DNA of 64,000 bases from contig JAQTHZ010000002.1 in assembly GCA_029433365.1 (NCBI GenBank), positions 1 to 64,000 on the forward strand. Reading direction: 5' to 3'. This document shows positions 44,059 through 51,598 of the stretch, one piece after another. Under the pieces are notes generated by a model. It saw nothing but the letters and a program-made list of their open reading frames with translations, was not told the origin of the DNA and did not search any database. Position numbers and translations under genes: made by a program. Every line of letters begins with the position of its first letter. The first letter of the stretch is position 1. Source of the stretch: Orbaceae bacterium ESL0721. Its GTDB lineage: Bacteria; Pseudomonadota; Gammaproteobacteria; Enterobacterales; Orbaceae.

Positions 44059-44514
44059 ATGAAATTTAAAAAAGCTTCGTGGAAACTATTAGTTTATTTA
44101 AATATTTATTGTATTTTTATAATGATATTAATGTTTATTTTTATAGCCAATAGTATTGTTTATTTTTATATTTATTATAAAACAGGTGTTTTTAAATGGT
44201 CTTTTAATGATGTTTTTGATGATATAAAAAATGGAACTATAACAGGTATATATATTGGCACATCTATATGGATACTTATTAAAATAGATCAAATAAAAGG
44301 CATAAAAACAAATATACCTAAAAAAAACAATAATTTATTTATTTGCCCATGCTGCAAAAATTATGTATTTCATAAAGAAGGAAAAGGTGAAACTTGCCCT
44401 ATTTGTGGATGGATCGATGATCCATTACAATCATTAGATCCTAATTATAAAAACGGATGGAATAAAATAAGTTTAAATCAGGCAAAAGCAGAGTTTAAAC
44501 AAAAAGATAAGTGA
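44059..44514 (+). CDS. Immunity protein 2: two TM helices plus CPCC zinc-ribbon domain
   Basis: 151 residues. Helices at ~10-38 and ~60-78 are arranged as in immunity proteins 1 and 3, but the C-terminal domain is replaced by a Cys-rich module: C96-P-C98-C99 and C113-P-I-C116-G-W, then DDPLQSLDPNYKNGWNKISLNQAK. The CPCC...CPxCxW-x-DDPxQ...DP pattern is the CPCC (cysteine-rich) domain, found in immunity proteins of other polymorphic toxin systems. The gene follows orphan toxin 2 with only 4 bases between stop and start and has its own AGGT-type site. Its fusion of a CPCC domain to membrane helices suits a membrane-acting toxin. Confidence 0.75.
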   Translation: MKFKKASWKLLVYLNIYCIFIMILMFIFIANSIVYFYIYYKTGVFKWSFNDVFDDIKNGTITGIYIGTSIWILIKIDQIKGIKTNIPKKNNNLFICPCCKNYVFHKEGKGETCPICGWIDDPLQSLDPNYKNGWNKISLNQAKAEFKQKDK

Positions 44515-44569
44515 TATTTTTCTTAAGTAACTATGATAATTCATCATAGATGTAGAGTTGATGCCACCA

Positions 44570-44611
44570 AACCCTAAAACATTACCTCATAATAAAAAAT
44601 GTTTTAGGGTT
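44570..44611. terminator. Hairpin made of two 14-bp words, after immunity 2
   Basis: AACCCTAAAACATT (44570-44583) and its exact complement AATGTTTTAGGGTT (44598-44611) flank a 14-base loop, followed by AACATCTTTTTAAA. A perfect 14-bp stem with a T-rich tail is a good intrinsic terminator. Pairs of inverted uptake words doubling as terminators are known in Haemophilus and Neisseria. Confidence 0.75.
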
Positions 44612-44628
44612 AACATCTTTTTAAATTA

Positions 44629-45482
44629 TCTATAACGGCAAACCAAACAATGAGCTCACCGAAGCCGAAAAAGAGAACATCAGCGCCCTAACGCAGCTTG
44701 CCCTTGGCATTGCAACAGCCACCGCAACTGGCGGCGATATGGATGCGGCTGGTGCTGCTGTCTCGGCTGGGAAGAATTCGATTGAAAATAATTTTCTTGA
44801 TTCAAGTGGTAATTTCTTACCTGGAGTGGTTCAACAAGTTGGCACTGTGAATGAAATCATAAAAGAGAGCACTATGCAATGTGGTGATGATATTGAATGT
44901 TTTAATAATCAATATACTGAAAAAATGAAAGATACTGGATTATTAAGCGGGGATAAATTATCAGTAGAAGATAAAGAGTTTTTAAAATTATTAACATACT
45001 ATATTCCAGGAATTGGACTAGTTTATGCACAGCATGATGCTAGAGACCAAAACTCAATTGAGCCACTAGTTTACGGTGGATTAGGTCTAGTACCTGTATT
45101 AACAGGTTATAAAGTAACTATAGGAACTGGGGCAGCTTTCTCTATGGGCGCAAATGCCACGTATCAACTTGCAACAAAACCTATTGAAAATTTTAATATT
45201 TTTGATAACGTAACCGCTGGCGTTGTAGGTGGCGTAACTGCAAATAAAGGATGGTTAGGGACTATTCTATGGAATTCAGCAGGTGGCGCTACTTCCGCAG
45301 CTGTTAATGGTGATAATCCAGTATCAGGTGCTATTGGTGGGGCTGCGGGAGGAGGCAGTGGATCATTAGTAGGTAGTTCTATAGGTCAATTTAATGGTTC
45401 TATTTTTGGTGAATATGTATCAGATAATATAAAAGATTTATTCAATAAAAAAACAAATGACAAAAATAAGGAGGTAAAATAA
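44629..45482 (+). CDS. Orphan CdiA C-terminal toxin module 3
   Basis: The third junction block (44629-44792; ends GKNSIENN) leads into FLDSSGNFLPGVVQQ, then a Cys pair (MQCGDDIECFNNQY), YYIPGIGLVYAQHDARD, and the shared toxin tail: NATYQLATKPIENFNIFDNVTAG, NSAGGATSAAVNGDNPVSGAIGG. That tail closely parallels the main CdiA end (YQLVSKPLDQFSIPENI; AAGGAATSIINGDNPVSG). Only ATG 44739 is available as a start, so it is likely an unexpressed spare. Its stop overlaps the next ATG by one base (TAATG). Confidence 0.75.
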
Positions 45483-46048
45483 TGAAAAATTGTAAATTTT
45501 ATTTTTTTCTTTTAATTAAAAATATTATTTTATCAATAATTATATTTTTTTTCTTTGCTCCAATTGTCGTATTTTTTATAATGAAAATATTTTATATAAG
45601 CGATATTTCGTGGGGTGATGTTTTTGATTCTTCGGATCAAAAAAAAATACTTATAGGTGGAATTATCGCAGGTATCGCTGGATGGCTCCAGTTTATATTT
45701 AATCACAAACACTCTACAAAACTAGGGAAAAAAGCTGTTGAGATATTAAATAAACAAGGATATCAAACTGAAATTAATGAAATATCCCCAGATATTAAGA
45801 TCCCTTTTTATAAAATAGATGGTGAACTTTTTTATAACTATGCAACATATACTAAAAGTATGGAATTCATGCTTAGTGGTATAAAAAAAATAACCAAACG
45901 AGCCAACCCAAAAAACCTAGTTATCAATATGGCTGAAGTCTCAATAAAGCTAGATAAACTAGAAAAGAAAATACTTAAAAAATTTGGTAATAAACTTGAT
46001 AAGATTCTGATTATTGATAAGTCAGGTAATGTTATCAAACTTAAATAG
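45482..46048 (+). CDS. Immunity protein 3, two-TM membrane protein
   Basis: 188 residues, homologous to immunity protein 1 along the whole length: two N-terminal helices (~10-34, ~57-77), KLGKKAVEILNKQGYQTEINE, then ISPDIKIPFYKIDGELFY, KRANPKNLVINMAEVSIKLDKL, and a KILIIDKSGNVIKLK end. GGAGG (45472-45476) is a strong ribosome-binding site, so it may be expressed even though its toxin is an orphan. It would give immunity to siblings carrying toxin 3. It overlaps the toxin stop by one base. Confidence 0.75.
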   Translation: MKNCKFYFFLLIKNIILSIIIFFFFAPIVVFFIMKIFYISDISWGDVFDSSDQKKILIGGIIAGIAGWLQFIFNHKHSTKLGKKAVEILNKQGYQTEINEISPDIKIPFYKIDGELFYNYATYTKSMEFMLSGIKKITKRANPKNLVINMAEVSIKLDKLEKKILKKFGNKLDKILIIDKSGNVIKLK

Positions 46049-46088
46049 ATAATATTTTTCTGTGAATCAGCACATTTCAACATCACCA

Positions 46089-46130
46089 AACCCTAAAACA
46101 TTACCTCATAATAAAAAATGTTTTAGGGTT
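46089..46130. terminator. Second hairpin made of two 14-bp words
   Basis: AACCCTAAAACATT (46089-46102) and AATGTTTTAGGGTT (46117-46130) with the same loop as at 44570; the surrounding ~50 bases are also nearly identical. It ends the third cassette as the first hairpin ends the second, so the hairpin travels as part of the cassette. Confidence 0.75.
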
Positions 46131-46177
46131 AACATCCTTTTAATCCAAGAAAAACAGTATTTTAAATATATCACCTT

Positions 46178-46251
46178 CACCTTTAGTGATATAAAAAACA
46201 GTGCCAACTATAAAGTAGACCATGTCTCACTTAGTGTTGGCACCAGTAACT
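46178..46251 (+). pseudogene. Short cdiA fragment at the element edge
   Basis: About 75 bases (CACCTTTAGTGATATAAAAA... to ...GTGTTGGCACCAGTAAC) nearly identical to cdiA 41049-41122. It is cut off exactly where the IS3-family element begins, so the element once interrupted another CdiA-type gene, or recombination between two cdiA genes ended here. Confidence 0.8.
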
Positions 46252-46266
46252 GATCTGCCCCTAATT

Positions 46267-46303
46267 TAGTGGAGACTTTTTAACACTAAAAAAGTCTCCA
46301 CTA
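46267..46303 (+). promoter_or_regulatory. Perfect hairpin at the IS left end, covering the orfA start
   Basis: TAGTGGAGACTTTTT (46267-46281) pairs with AAAAAGTCTCCACTA (46289-46303) around a 7-base loop. The 3' arm ends on the A of the orfA ATG. Such a structure would block translation of orfA from transcripts entering from outside and may also hinder read-through, a known self-limiting device of insertion sequences. Confidence 0.7.
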
Positions 46304-46598
46304 TGAGTAAAAAAATGATCCGTAATTTAAATAAGAAGCTATCAACTTAGCACTAAATAGCAAACAAACTTATCGACAAACAGCCAATGATTTAGGTATA
46401 AATTACAAAACATTTTGTAATTGGATCTATTAAGCGATGAATAAACCGACCCACCAAGCGATAAAATCAAACAAGAAACCAGACTATCAAGAGCTGGAGC
46501 GCCAAAATAGAGCGATAAAAAAAGAGCTTGAGCTGCGTAAAAAGGAGATTGAAATCCTAAAAAAGCTGGCTCACTACTTTGCGAACCTGAAAGAGTAA
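46303..46598 (+). pseudogene. IS3-family OrfA (helix-turn-helix), two indels
   Basis: ATG 46303 gives MSKKMIRNLNK; after a shift near 46344 the HTH part reads NLALNSKQTYRQTANDLG and INYKTFCNWI. After another shift near 46435 come TKPTHQ-like residues and the leucine-zipper region YQELERQNRAIKKELELRKK and EIEILKKLAHYFANLKE. The slippery A-AAA-AAG at 46559-46565 (CTA AAA AAG in the orfA frame) is the expected -1 frameshift site for making the OrfAB transposase. As read, orfA is broken, so the copy may be inactive. Confidence 0.7.
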
Positions 46599-47449
46599 GG
46601 TACGAATTTATTAAAAAGGAAAATAGACTATCGAAGCAGCGTCTATTTCATCTATTTGACGTGTCAAGTAGTGGTTACTATGCCTATTTAAAACGGTTGC
46701 CATCTCAGAGGAAGTTATTTAATGAGCAACTTGATAAAAAAGTTAAAGCACTATTTGAAGCGCATCGCTATCTATATGGTTATAGGCGGTTACATGTCGA
46801 ACTTTTGGAGAGCGGTTACTGCTTATCACGTGAACGTGTTCGCCGGCGAATGCATAAACTTCATCTTAAAGCAAAACAACGTAAAAAGTATAGACAAACA
46901 ACGGACAGTAACCACAATAAACCGGTAGCTAAAAATATTTTAAACAGGCACTTTTCAATGAATTCACCAAATCAAGCTTGGGTATGTGATATTACCTATA
47001 TTAAAGTGAACGAGCAGTGGCTATATCTTGCTATTGTGCTCGACCTTTATTCTCGTAAAATCATTGGTTGGGCGATGGATACGTGTATGGCAAACGCACT
47101 AGTTTGTCGAGCCTTAACAATGGCTTTGCTTCATCGAGGTTATCCAAGTAAAGTGATTGTTCATAGTGATAGGGGTAGTCAGTATTGTTCTGATGATTAT
47201 CAATCTATATTAACGGCTTATGGTTTAACATGCAGTATGAGTCGCAAAGGTAACTGCTTAGATAATGCGGTGGCGGAAAGTTTTTTCCATACCTTAAAAA
47301 CGGAATGGATTTATAGGCACAAATTAGAGAATATGGCTCAAGCCAAATCGAAGATCTTGTGGTACATTGAGGTGTACTATAACCGAATAAGAAAACACTC
47401 TTATTTAAACTATTTATCACCTGTTCAATTTGAAGAAAAAATGGGTTAG
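46565..47449 (+). CDS. IS3-family OrfB transposase (DDE)
   Basis: Open in the -1 frame from the slippery site; an internal ATG at 46661 exists, but expression is normally as an OrfAB fusion. HTH_21 region (VKALFEAHRYLYGYRRLHVEL), then the catalytic core: WVCDITYIKVNEQWLYLAIV (first D), VIVHSDRGSQYCSDDY (second D), and NAVAESFFHTLKTEWI (E, with the K/R seven residues on). The end is RIRKHSYLNYLSPVQFEEKMG. Complete and uninterrupted. Confidence 0.9.
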   Translation, partial: AGSLLCEPERVRYEFIKKENRLSKQRLFHLFDVSSSGYYAYLKRLPSQRKLFNEQLDKKVKALFEAHRYLYGYRRLHVELLESGYCLSRERVRRRMHKLHLKAKQRKKYRQTTDSNHNKPVAKNILNRHFSMNSPNQAWVCDITYIKVNEQWLYLAIVLDLYSRKIIGWAMDTCMANALVCRALTMALLHRGYPSKVIVHSDRGSQYCSDDYQSILTAYGLTCSMSRKGNCLDNAVAESFFHTLKTEWIYRHKLENMAQAKSKILWYIEVYYNRIRKHSYLNYLSPVQFEEKMG

Positions 47450-47490
47450 TAATTTGAAAATAACTCTCCGTTAAAATGAGGGCAGATTAT

Positions 47491-48039
47491 ATGAACTTGG
47501 CAACTGTTGCGCGGGTGCTTGGTGCCTTTTTTTACTACTCACCTGATAGCGCTATCGCCAAACCGCTAATCCCTGCTCTATTACAGATTGATCAGCTGGC
47601 TAACTGGCAAAATCGGTCACTTATTACAGCGCAGTGTCAGACATTAGCAAAAGAGATAGGTAATCCTGAACTTAGCTACCATTTCTCGCTCCTTTTTGAA
47701 GGGCAGGGGGGGATGTCAGCACCACCATGGGGTTCGGTCTATCTTGATCGTGAAAAGTTATTAATGGGTGAGTCTACAGAGCGTTATCGCCTCTTTTTAC
47801 GTGAAAATGGACTAAAACTTGATACAGGTATAAATGAGCCAGAGGATCAGTTTGGTTTAATGTTAATGGCTTTTGCGCTGTTACTAGAACAGAATCAGAT
47901 CGCAGCAGCAAAATCTCTGATTGATCACCATCTACGCATCTGGTCAAATAGTTATTTAACTCAATTTATTGCCAATGAGGTGAGTCCTTTCTATCGCGCT
48001 TTAGGGGTGATTGCCGAGGCGTTTTTAACATTGATTTAA
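47491..48039 (+). CDS. dmsD: TorD/DmsD-family redox enzyme maturation chaperone
   Basis: Cytoplasmic chaperone that binds the Tat signal of DmsA and supports cofactor loading. 182 residues: VARVLGAFFYYSPDSA at the start, PPWGSVYLDREKLLMGEST, and LDTGINEPEDQFGLML (E-P-x-D-H/Q-F), the TorD/DmsD core, then FYRALGVIAEAF. ATG 47491 is preferred; GAGGG at 47479-47483, inside the IS terminal repeat, is its only ribosome-binding site. It belongs with dmsABC (30.9-34.9 kb) but is separated from it by the CDI island, so its transcription must now come from the IS or the island. Confidence 0.88.
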   Translation: MNLATVARVLGAFFYYSPDSAIAKPLIPALLQIDQLANWQNRSLITAQCQTLAKEIGNPELSYHFSLLFEGQGGMSAPPWGSVYLDREKLLMGESTERYRLFLRENGLKLDTGINEPEDQFGLMLMAFALLLEQNQIAAAKSLIDHHLRIWSNSYLTQFIANEVSPFYRALGVIAEAFLTLI

Positions 48040-48050
48040 CGATTTTAACC

Positions 48051-48078
48051 TTGCAGCTTTTGGGCTAAACGGTATAAT
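48051..48078 (+). promoter_or_regulatory. Sigma70-type promoter of ubiA
   Basis: TTGCAG (48051-48056) and TATAAT (48073-48078), spaced 16 bases, ending 33 bases before ATG 48112. Confidence 0.6.
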
Positions 48079-48111
48079 TCTTGCACTCTTTATCCTTGAG
48101 AATACGCAATA

Positions 48112-48939
48112 ATGCTAGCCTATCTTCAACTTATGCGATTGGATAAACCAATTGGTACACTGCTTCTGCTTTGGCCTACACTCTGGGCGCTCTTATTAAC
48201 CAAAACTACTTCAATCTCACTTATCGCCGTTTTTATTGCGGGTGTTTTTGTTATGCGGGCAGCTGGTTGTGTACTTAATGATATGGCGGATCGCAATTAT
48301 GATAGATTTGTGGAGAGGACACAGTATCGACCACTGGCTAGTGGCACTTTAACGGTAAAAAATGCCTTTTGGACATTAATTGTACTGCTGTTTATTGCCT
48401 TACTGCTGCTATTAACTTTAAATATGGTAGCGTGGTTTATCGCCTGTTTAGCACTCTTAACTACACTCATCTACCCGTTTATGAAACGGTTTATTCAGTT
48501 ACCACAACTGGTGCTTGGCATCGCATTTAGTTGGAGTATTCCATTAGTTTATGCCGCAACTATTGAACAGTTCCCACTGACTTGTTGGTTACTCTGTTTG
48601 GCTAATATCTGCTGGACAGTTGCCTATGATACCGAGTATGCGATGGTTGATCGTAATGATGATCTTAAAATTGGGATTAAATCAACCGCCATCTTGTTTG
48701 GGCAAAATGACAAGTTGATTATTGGACTGTTACAGATTATTGCTATAGTTACACTTTTGCTAGTAGGGGTAATAAACCATCTCTCTCTATATTACTATCT
48801 CGCCCTTTTTGGTGCAGTAGCACTGCTATTTTACCAACAGTGGTTAATTAAAGATCGACAGAGAGCGCGCTGTTTTAAAGCCTTTTTAAACAACAACTAT
48901 GTTGGGCTGCTCATATTTATTGGCTTTATTCTTGGTTAA
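48112..48939 (+). CDS. ubiA: 4-hydroxybenzoate octaprenyltransferase
   Basis: Inner-membrane prenyltransferase attaching the polyprenyl tail to 4-hydroxybenzoate in ubiquinone synthesis. 275 residues, about eight helices. The two Asp-rich Mg-diphosphate motifs are clear: LNDMADRNYDRFVERTQYRP (residues ~56-75) and YDTEYAMVDRNDDLKIGIKS (~181-200). The start MLAYLQLMRLDKPIGTLLLL is characteristic. No ubiC is adjacent. It converges with the leftward export operon, whose last stop is 16 bases away. Confidence 0.95.
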   Translation: MLAYLQLMRLDKPIGTLLLLWPTLWALLLTKTTSISLIAVFIAGVFVMRAAGCVLNDMADRNYDRFVERTQYRPLASGTLTVKNAFWTLIVLLFIALLLLLTLNMVAWFIACLALLTTLIYPFMKRFIQLPQLVLGIAFSWSIPLVYAATIEQFPLTCWLLCLANICWTVAYDTEYAMVDRNDDLKIGIKSTAILFGQNDKLIIGLLQIIAIVTLLLVGVINHLSLYYYLALFGAVALLFYQQWLIKDRQRARCFKAFLNNNYVGLLIFIGFILG

Positions 48940-48955
48940 TCACCTTGTCACTCTT

Positions 48956-50461
48956 CTACTCAGTACTTGCAATAGGCATATTGCCCAAAGCACGATTAAC
49001 GGCAGCATAAGCCTGTAGTACTTCATACTTGCTATCGGCAAGTGCAGTACGGGATTGGATATAGTTACGCTGGCTATCAAGCACATCAATAAAGCTGATC
49101 ATACCACCATCAAATCTCGCTTTAATCAGTGACCATGCGCTAGCTGCACTCTGTGCCCTTACTGTCTGCTCCTGCCACTTTTGACGTGCAGCGGTATAGC
49201 GGCTTAAAGCATCGTCGATCTCCTGCCACGCCTTTAATACGGTCTTGTGAAAATCAACCGCAGCCTGCTGCTGCTCTATTTTACGTAATGTGACCACTGA
49301 TTTACGTTTACCATAATCAAATAGCGGTAGATCAAGGCTTGGACCAATAGACCAAGTGCGGCTACCCCACTCACCAAATTTATTGGACTGGTAGGTGTCA
49401 TAACCGAAGCGTCCGCCTAAGGTGATATTTGGATAGAGTGCGGCAGTGGCAATACCGATGCGGGCGGTAGCGGCATGTAGTTTGGCTTCTGCTGCTTGAA
49501 TATCAGGTCTATTTCGCGCCACCTCAGCCGGCAGACCGGCGGTTAGTTCTGGTAGGGGTGGCAGCTGATCTAGCGGCAGTAGTTTTGCTGTCAGCGCCTG
49601 TTGCCAGCCCTGTTCGCCTAGTAGCAGTAGTAGCTGGTTAATGGCTTGACCCTCCTGCTTACGGAGATCAATCAGTTTGCTCTTAATTGACGCAAGCTCT
49701 ATGTTCTGCCTCTCCTTGACTGTCTCATCTAGTTTGCCATGCACATTTTGTACGGTGATGATATTCAGACGTTCCTGTACTGACGCCACATCCTCTTCTG
49801 TTAGTTGAATATCCTGCTGAATATTGCGTAGGGTAAAGTATTGGTTAACCAGATCCGCTACAATACTCAGTTGTGCCTGTGCTAATAGTGACTCTTCTCG
49901 TCTAATATTGGCATCACTTGCCTCTACTTGGCGGCGCACATCTCCCCATAAATCTAGCTCCCATGAGAAGTTAACACCAGCCTGATACCAGCTATAGGGG
50001 TGACCAACAATATTTAATAACTTATCGGGATGATCATAAACACTGTTGACCATGCGCGAGGTAGAGCCCGCTTTACTCATTTTTTCACGGCTCATTTTGC
50101 CAGATAGACTCAATTCAGGCCATTTTGCTGCATCAATCTGCCCTGCAGCTGCTTTCGATGCAGCAAAATTGAGGGCAGCAGAGAGTAGGTCTGGGCTATT
50201 TATTAGGGCATTTTCGATCAATTTATTCAATAGATCATCATGATACGCTTCCCACCAGATTGGGTTACTGATGGCCGTTGTGAGGGTATTTTGCAGCGAA
50301 ACATCGCCACTGTGCAGGTCAGACCAACTATTGGGTGCAGTTATTTCCGGTATTTTAAAATCTGGACCAACACTGCAACCAGTGAGTACAGCCGCTACCA
50401 TGAGTAGTTTTAACGGTAAAACTAGTGGTTTCATCTGTTTGCTAAAAAGATTGTGCATCAT
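48956..50461 (-). CDS. Outer-membrane efflux factor lipoprotein (OprM/NodT type)
   Basis: 501 residues. The signal peptide ends in a lipobox, AAVLTGC, so it is an acylated outer-membrane protein; then SVGPDFKIPEI, the usual opening of NodT/OprM/CusC proteins. Two repeated coiled-coil halves follow, with landmarks NPIWWEAYHDDLLNKLIENAL, WYQAGVNFSWELDLWGDVRR, and RPDIQAAEAKLHAATARIGIA. The TolC-like channel is the outer part of the export system encoded just upstream. It is the last gene of the operon. ATG 50458 is an equally possible start. Confidence 0.9.
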   Translation of the reverse strand: MMHNLFSKQMKPLVLPLKLLMVAAVLTGCSVGPDFKIPEITAPNSWSDLHSGDVSLQNTLTTAISNPIWWEAYHDDLLNKLIENALINSPDLLSAALNFAASKAAAGQIDAAKWPELSLSGKMSREKMSKAGSTSRMVNSVYDHPDKLLNIVGHPYSWYQAGVNFSWELDLWGDVRRQVEASDANIRREESLLAQAQLSIVADLVNQYFTLRNIQQDIQLTEEDVASVQERLNIITVQNVHGKLDETVKERQNIELASIKSKLIDLRKQEGQAINQLLLLLGEQGWQQALTAKLLPLDQLPPLPELTAGLPAEVARNRPDIQAAEAKLHAATARIGIATAALYPNITLGGRFGYDTYQSNKFGEWGSRTWSIGPSLDLPLFDYGKRKSVVTLRKIEQQQAAVDFHKTVLKAWQEIDDALSRYTAARQKWQEQTVRAQSAASAWSLIKARFDGGMISFIDVLDSQRNYIQSRTALADSKYEVLQAYAAVNRALGNMPIASTE

Positions 50462-50476
50462 TATAAGGAACCTATA

Positions 50477-51592
50477 TTAATAGAGGCGATTACGGAATAA
50501 CCACGCGGCGAGTGGCAGCGTGATGATTGCCATGATCAGTAATGGGATAAAATTAAATGCAATATCAGAAAATTGAGCCCCTTCCAGATAGACACGCCTC
50601 ACTAGGTCAATAGCAAAACGCAGTGGATTAGCATAAGTTAATATATTGAGCACTTTTGGCATGGTCTGTACTGGAGTTAAGAGACCAGAGAGCAGTGTCA
50701 GCGGCATAATCAACAAGAAGGTGTAGAGCATAGCCTGTTGCATGTTAGTTGAGATAGCAGATAGCGAAAGCCCCAACCCGACCGCAGCGATATTGAAAAA
50801 CAGCAAACCAGTGTAGAGAAGCGCCACTGAGCCATTCATCGGTACTTTGAACCAGAAATAGATGATCAGTAAAATAATGGTTGATTGAATCAAACCGATC
50901 AGAACTGGCGGCACCGCTTTACCTATCAGAATCTGCATCGGCGTAAAAGGGGTGACCAGTAGCTGATCAAAGGTGCCCTGCTCCCTTTCGCGCGCAACAG
51001 AGAGTGCCGAGAGCAGTAGTGTCTGCATCATGCTGAGTGCTGCAATCAGGGTTGGCATCATGCTCCAGCGAGACTCTAAATTGGGATTGTACCAAGCCTG
51101 CGTCTCTAATGAGATGGCAGGAGCTGCGCCAGCTTGTTGTTGATTGAAGTCTGCAACTACTGCGCTAATATAGTTCGCAGCGGCACCCGCAGTTGATGAG
51201 TTACGCCCATCAAGGATCACCTGTAATGGTGCACTCTCGCCACTACTTAGCCGTCTCTCAAAATCAGGCGGAAAGGTGATAACTAATAGCGCCTTACCAT
51301 CACTGATGATATCCGGTATTTCGGCTGAGGAGTTTAAGGTGGCTATACGGTGAAAAACGCCGGTACCATCCAAATGAGTAAGCAACTGAGAGGAGGAGTG
51401 GGCATGATTCTGATCCAGTACTGCATAGTCCACATTATTAACATCATAATTAGCAGCATAACCAAAGAGCAGTGCCTGCATGAGCGCGGGGGCAAATAAG
51501 ATGACCCGATTGGCAGGATCTTTTAATATGGTCAATGCTTCCTTCCAGATCAGGAAACCGACTCGGCGTAACCAGAAAAACAGACTATTCAT
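50477..51592 (-). CDS. ybhR: ABC-2 type permease, YbhR-like
   Basis: 371-residue ABC-2 permease. One N-terminal helix (VILFAPALMQALLFGYAANY), a large periplasmic domain of ~150 residues (ATLNSSAEIPDI; QVILDGRNSSTAGAAANYI), and five C-terminal helices with the ABC-2 loop VAREREQGTFDQLLVTP. Size, topology and gene order (ybhG-F-S-R) match the E. coli YbhGFSR exporter, linked to drug and cation export. It is a paralogue of the neighbouring permease and probably pairs with it in the membrane. Confidence 0.82.
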   Translation of the reverse strand: MNSLFFWLRRVGFLIWKEALTILKDPANRVILFAPALMQALLFGYAANYDVNNVDYAVLDQNHAHSSSQLLTHLDGTGVFHRIATLNSSAEIPDIISDGKALLVITFPPDFERRLSSGESAPLQVILDGRNSSTAGAAANYISAVVADFNQQQAGAAPAISLETQAWYNPNLESRWSMMPTLIAALSMMQTLLLSALSVAREREQGTFDQLLVTPFTPMQILIGKAVPPVLIGLIQSTIILLIIYFWFKVPMNGSVALLYTGLLFFNIAAVGLGLSLSAISTNMQQAMLYTFLLIMPLTLLSGLLTPVQTMPKVLNILTYANPLRFAIDLVRRVYLEGAQFSDIAFNFIPLLIMAIITLPLAAWLFRNRLY

Positions 51593-51598
51593 ACATAC

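Larger units (their letters stand above)
46252..47489 (+). mobile_element. IS3-family insertion sequence (IS150-like)
   Basis: Left end TGATCTGCCCCTAATTTAG and right end (minus strand) TAATCTGCCCTCATTTTAA are imperfect terminal inverted repeats, giving ~1238 bp. It carries orfA and orfB. There is no obvious target duplication (…GTAAC left, TATG right), and the flanks differ: a cdiA fragment on the left, dmsD on the right. It therefore probably took part in a rearrangement rather than a simple insertion. A relic of the same element lies at 34868. Confidence 0.85.

Noticed and set aside
46252-47489. Simple IS insertion into dmsD or cdiA with target duplication
   Set aside because: The flanks come from different genes and share no duplicated bases, so a rearrangement is more likely than a simple insertion.
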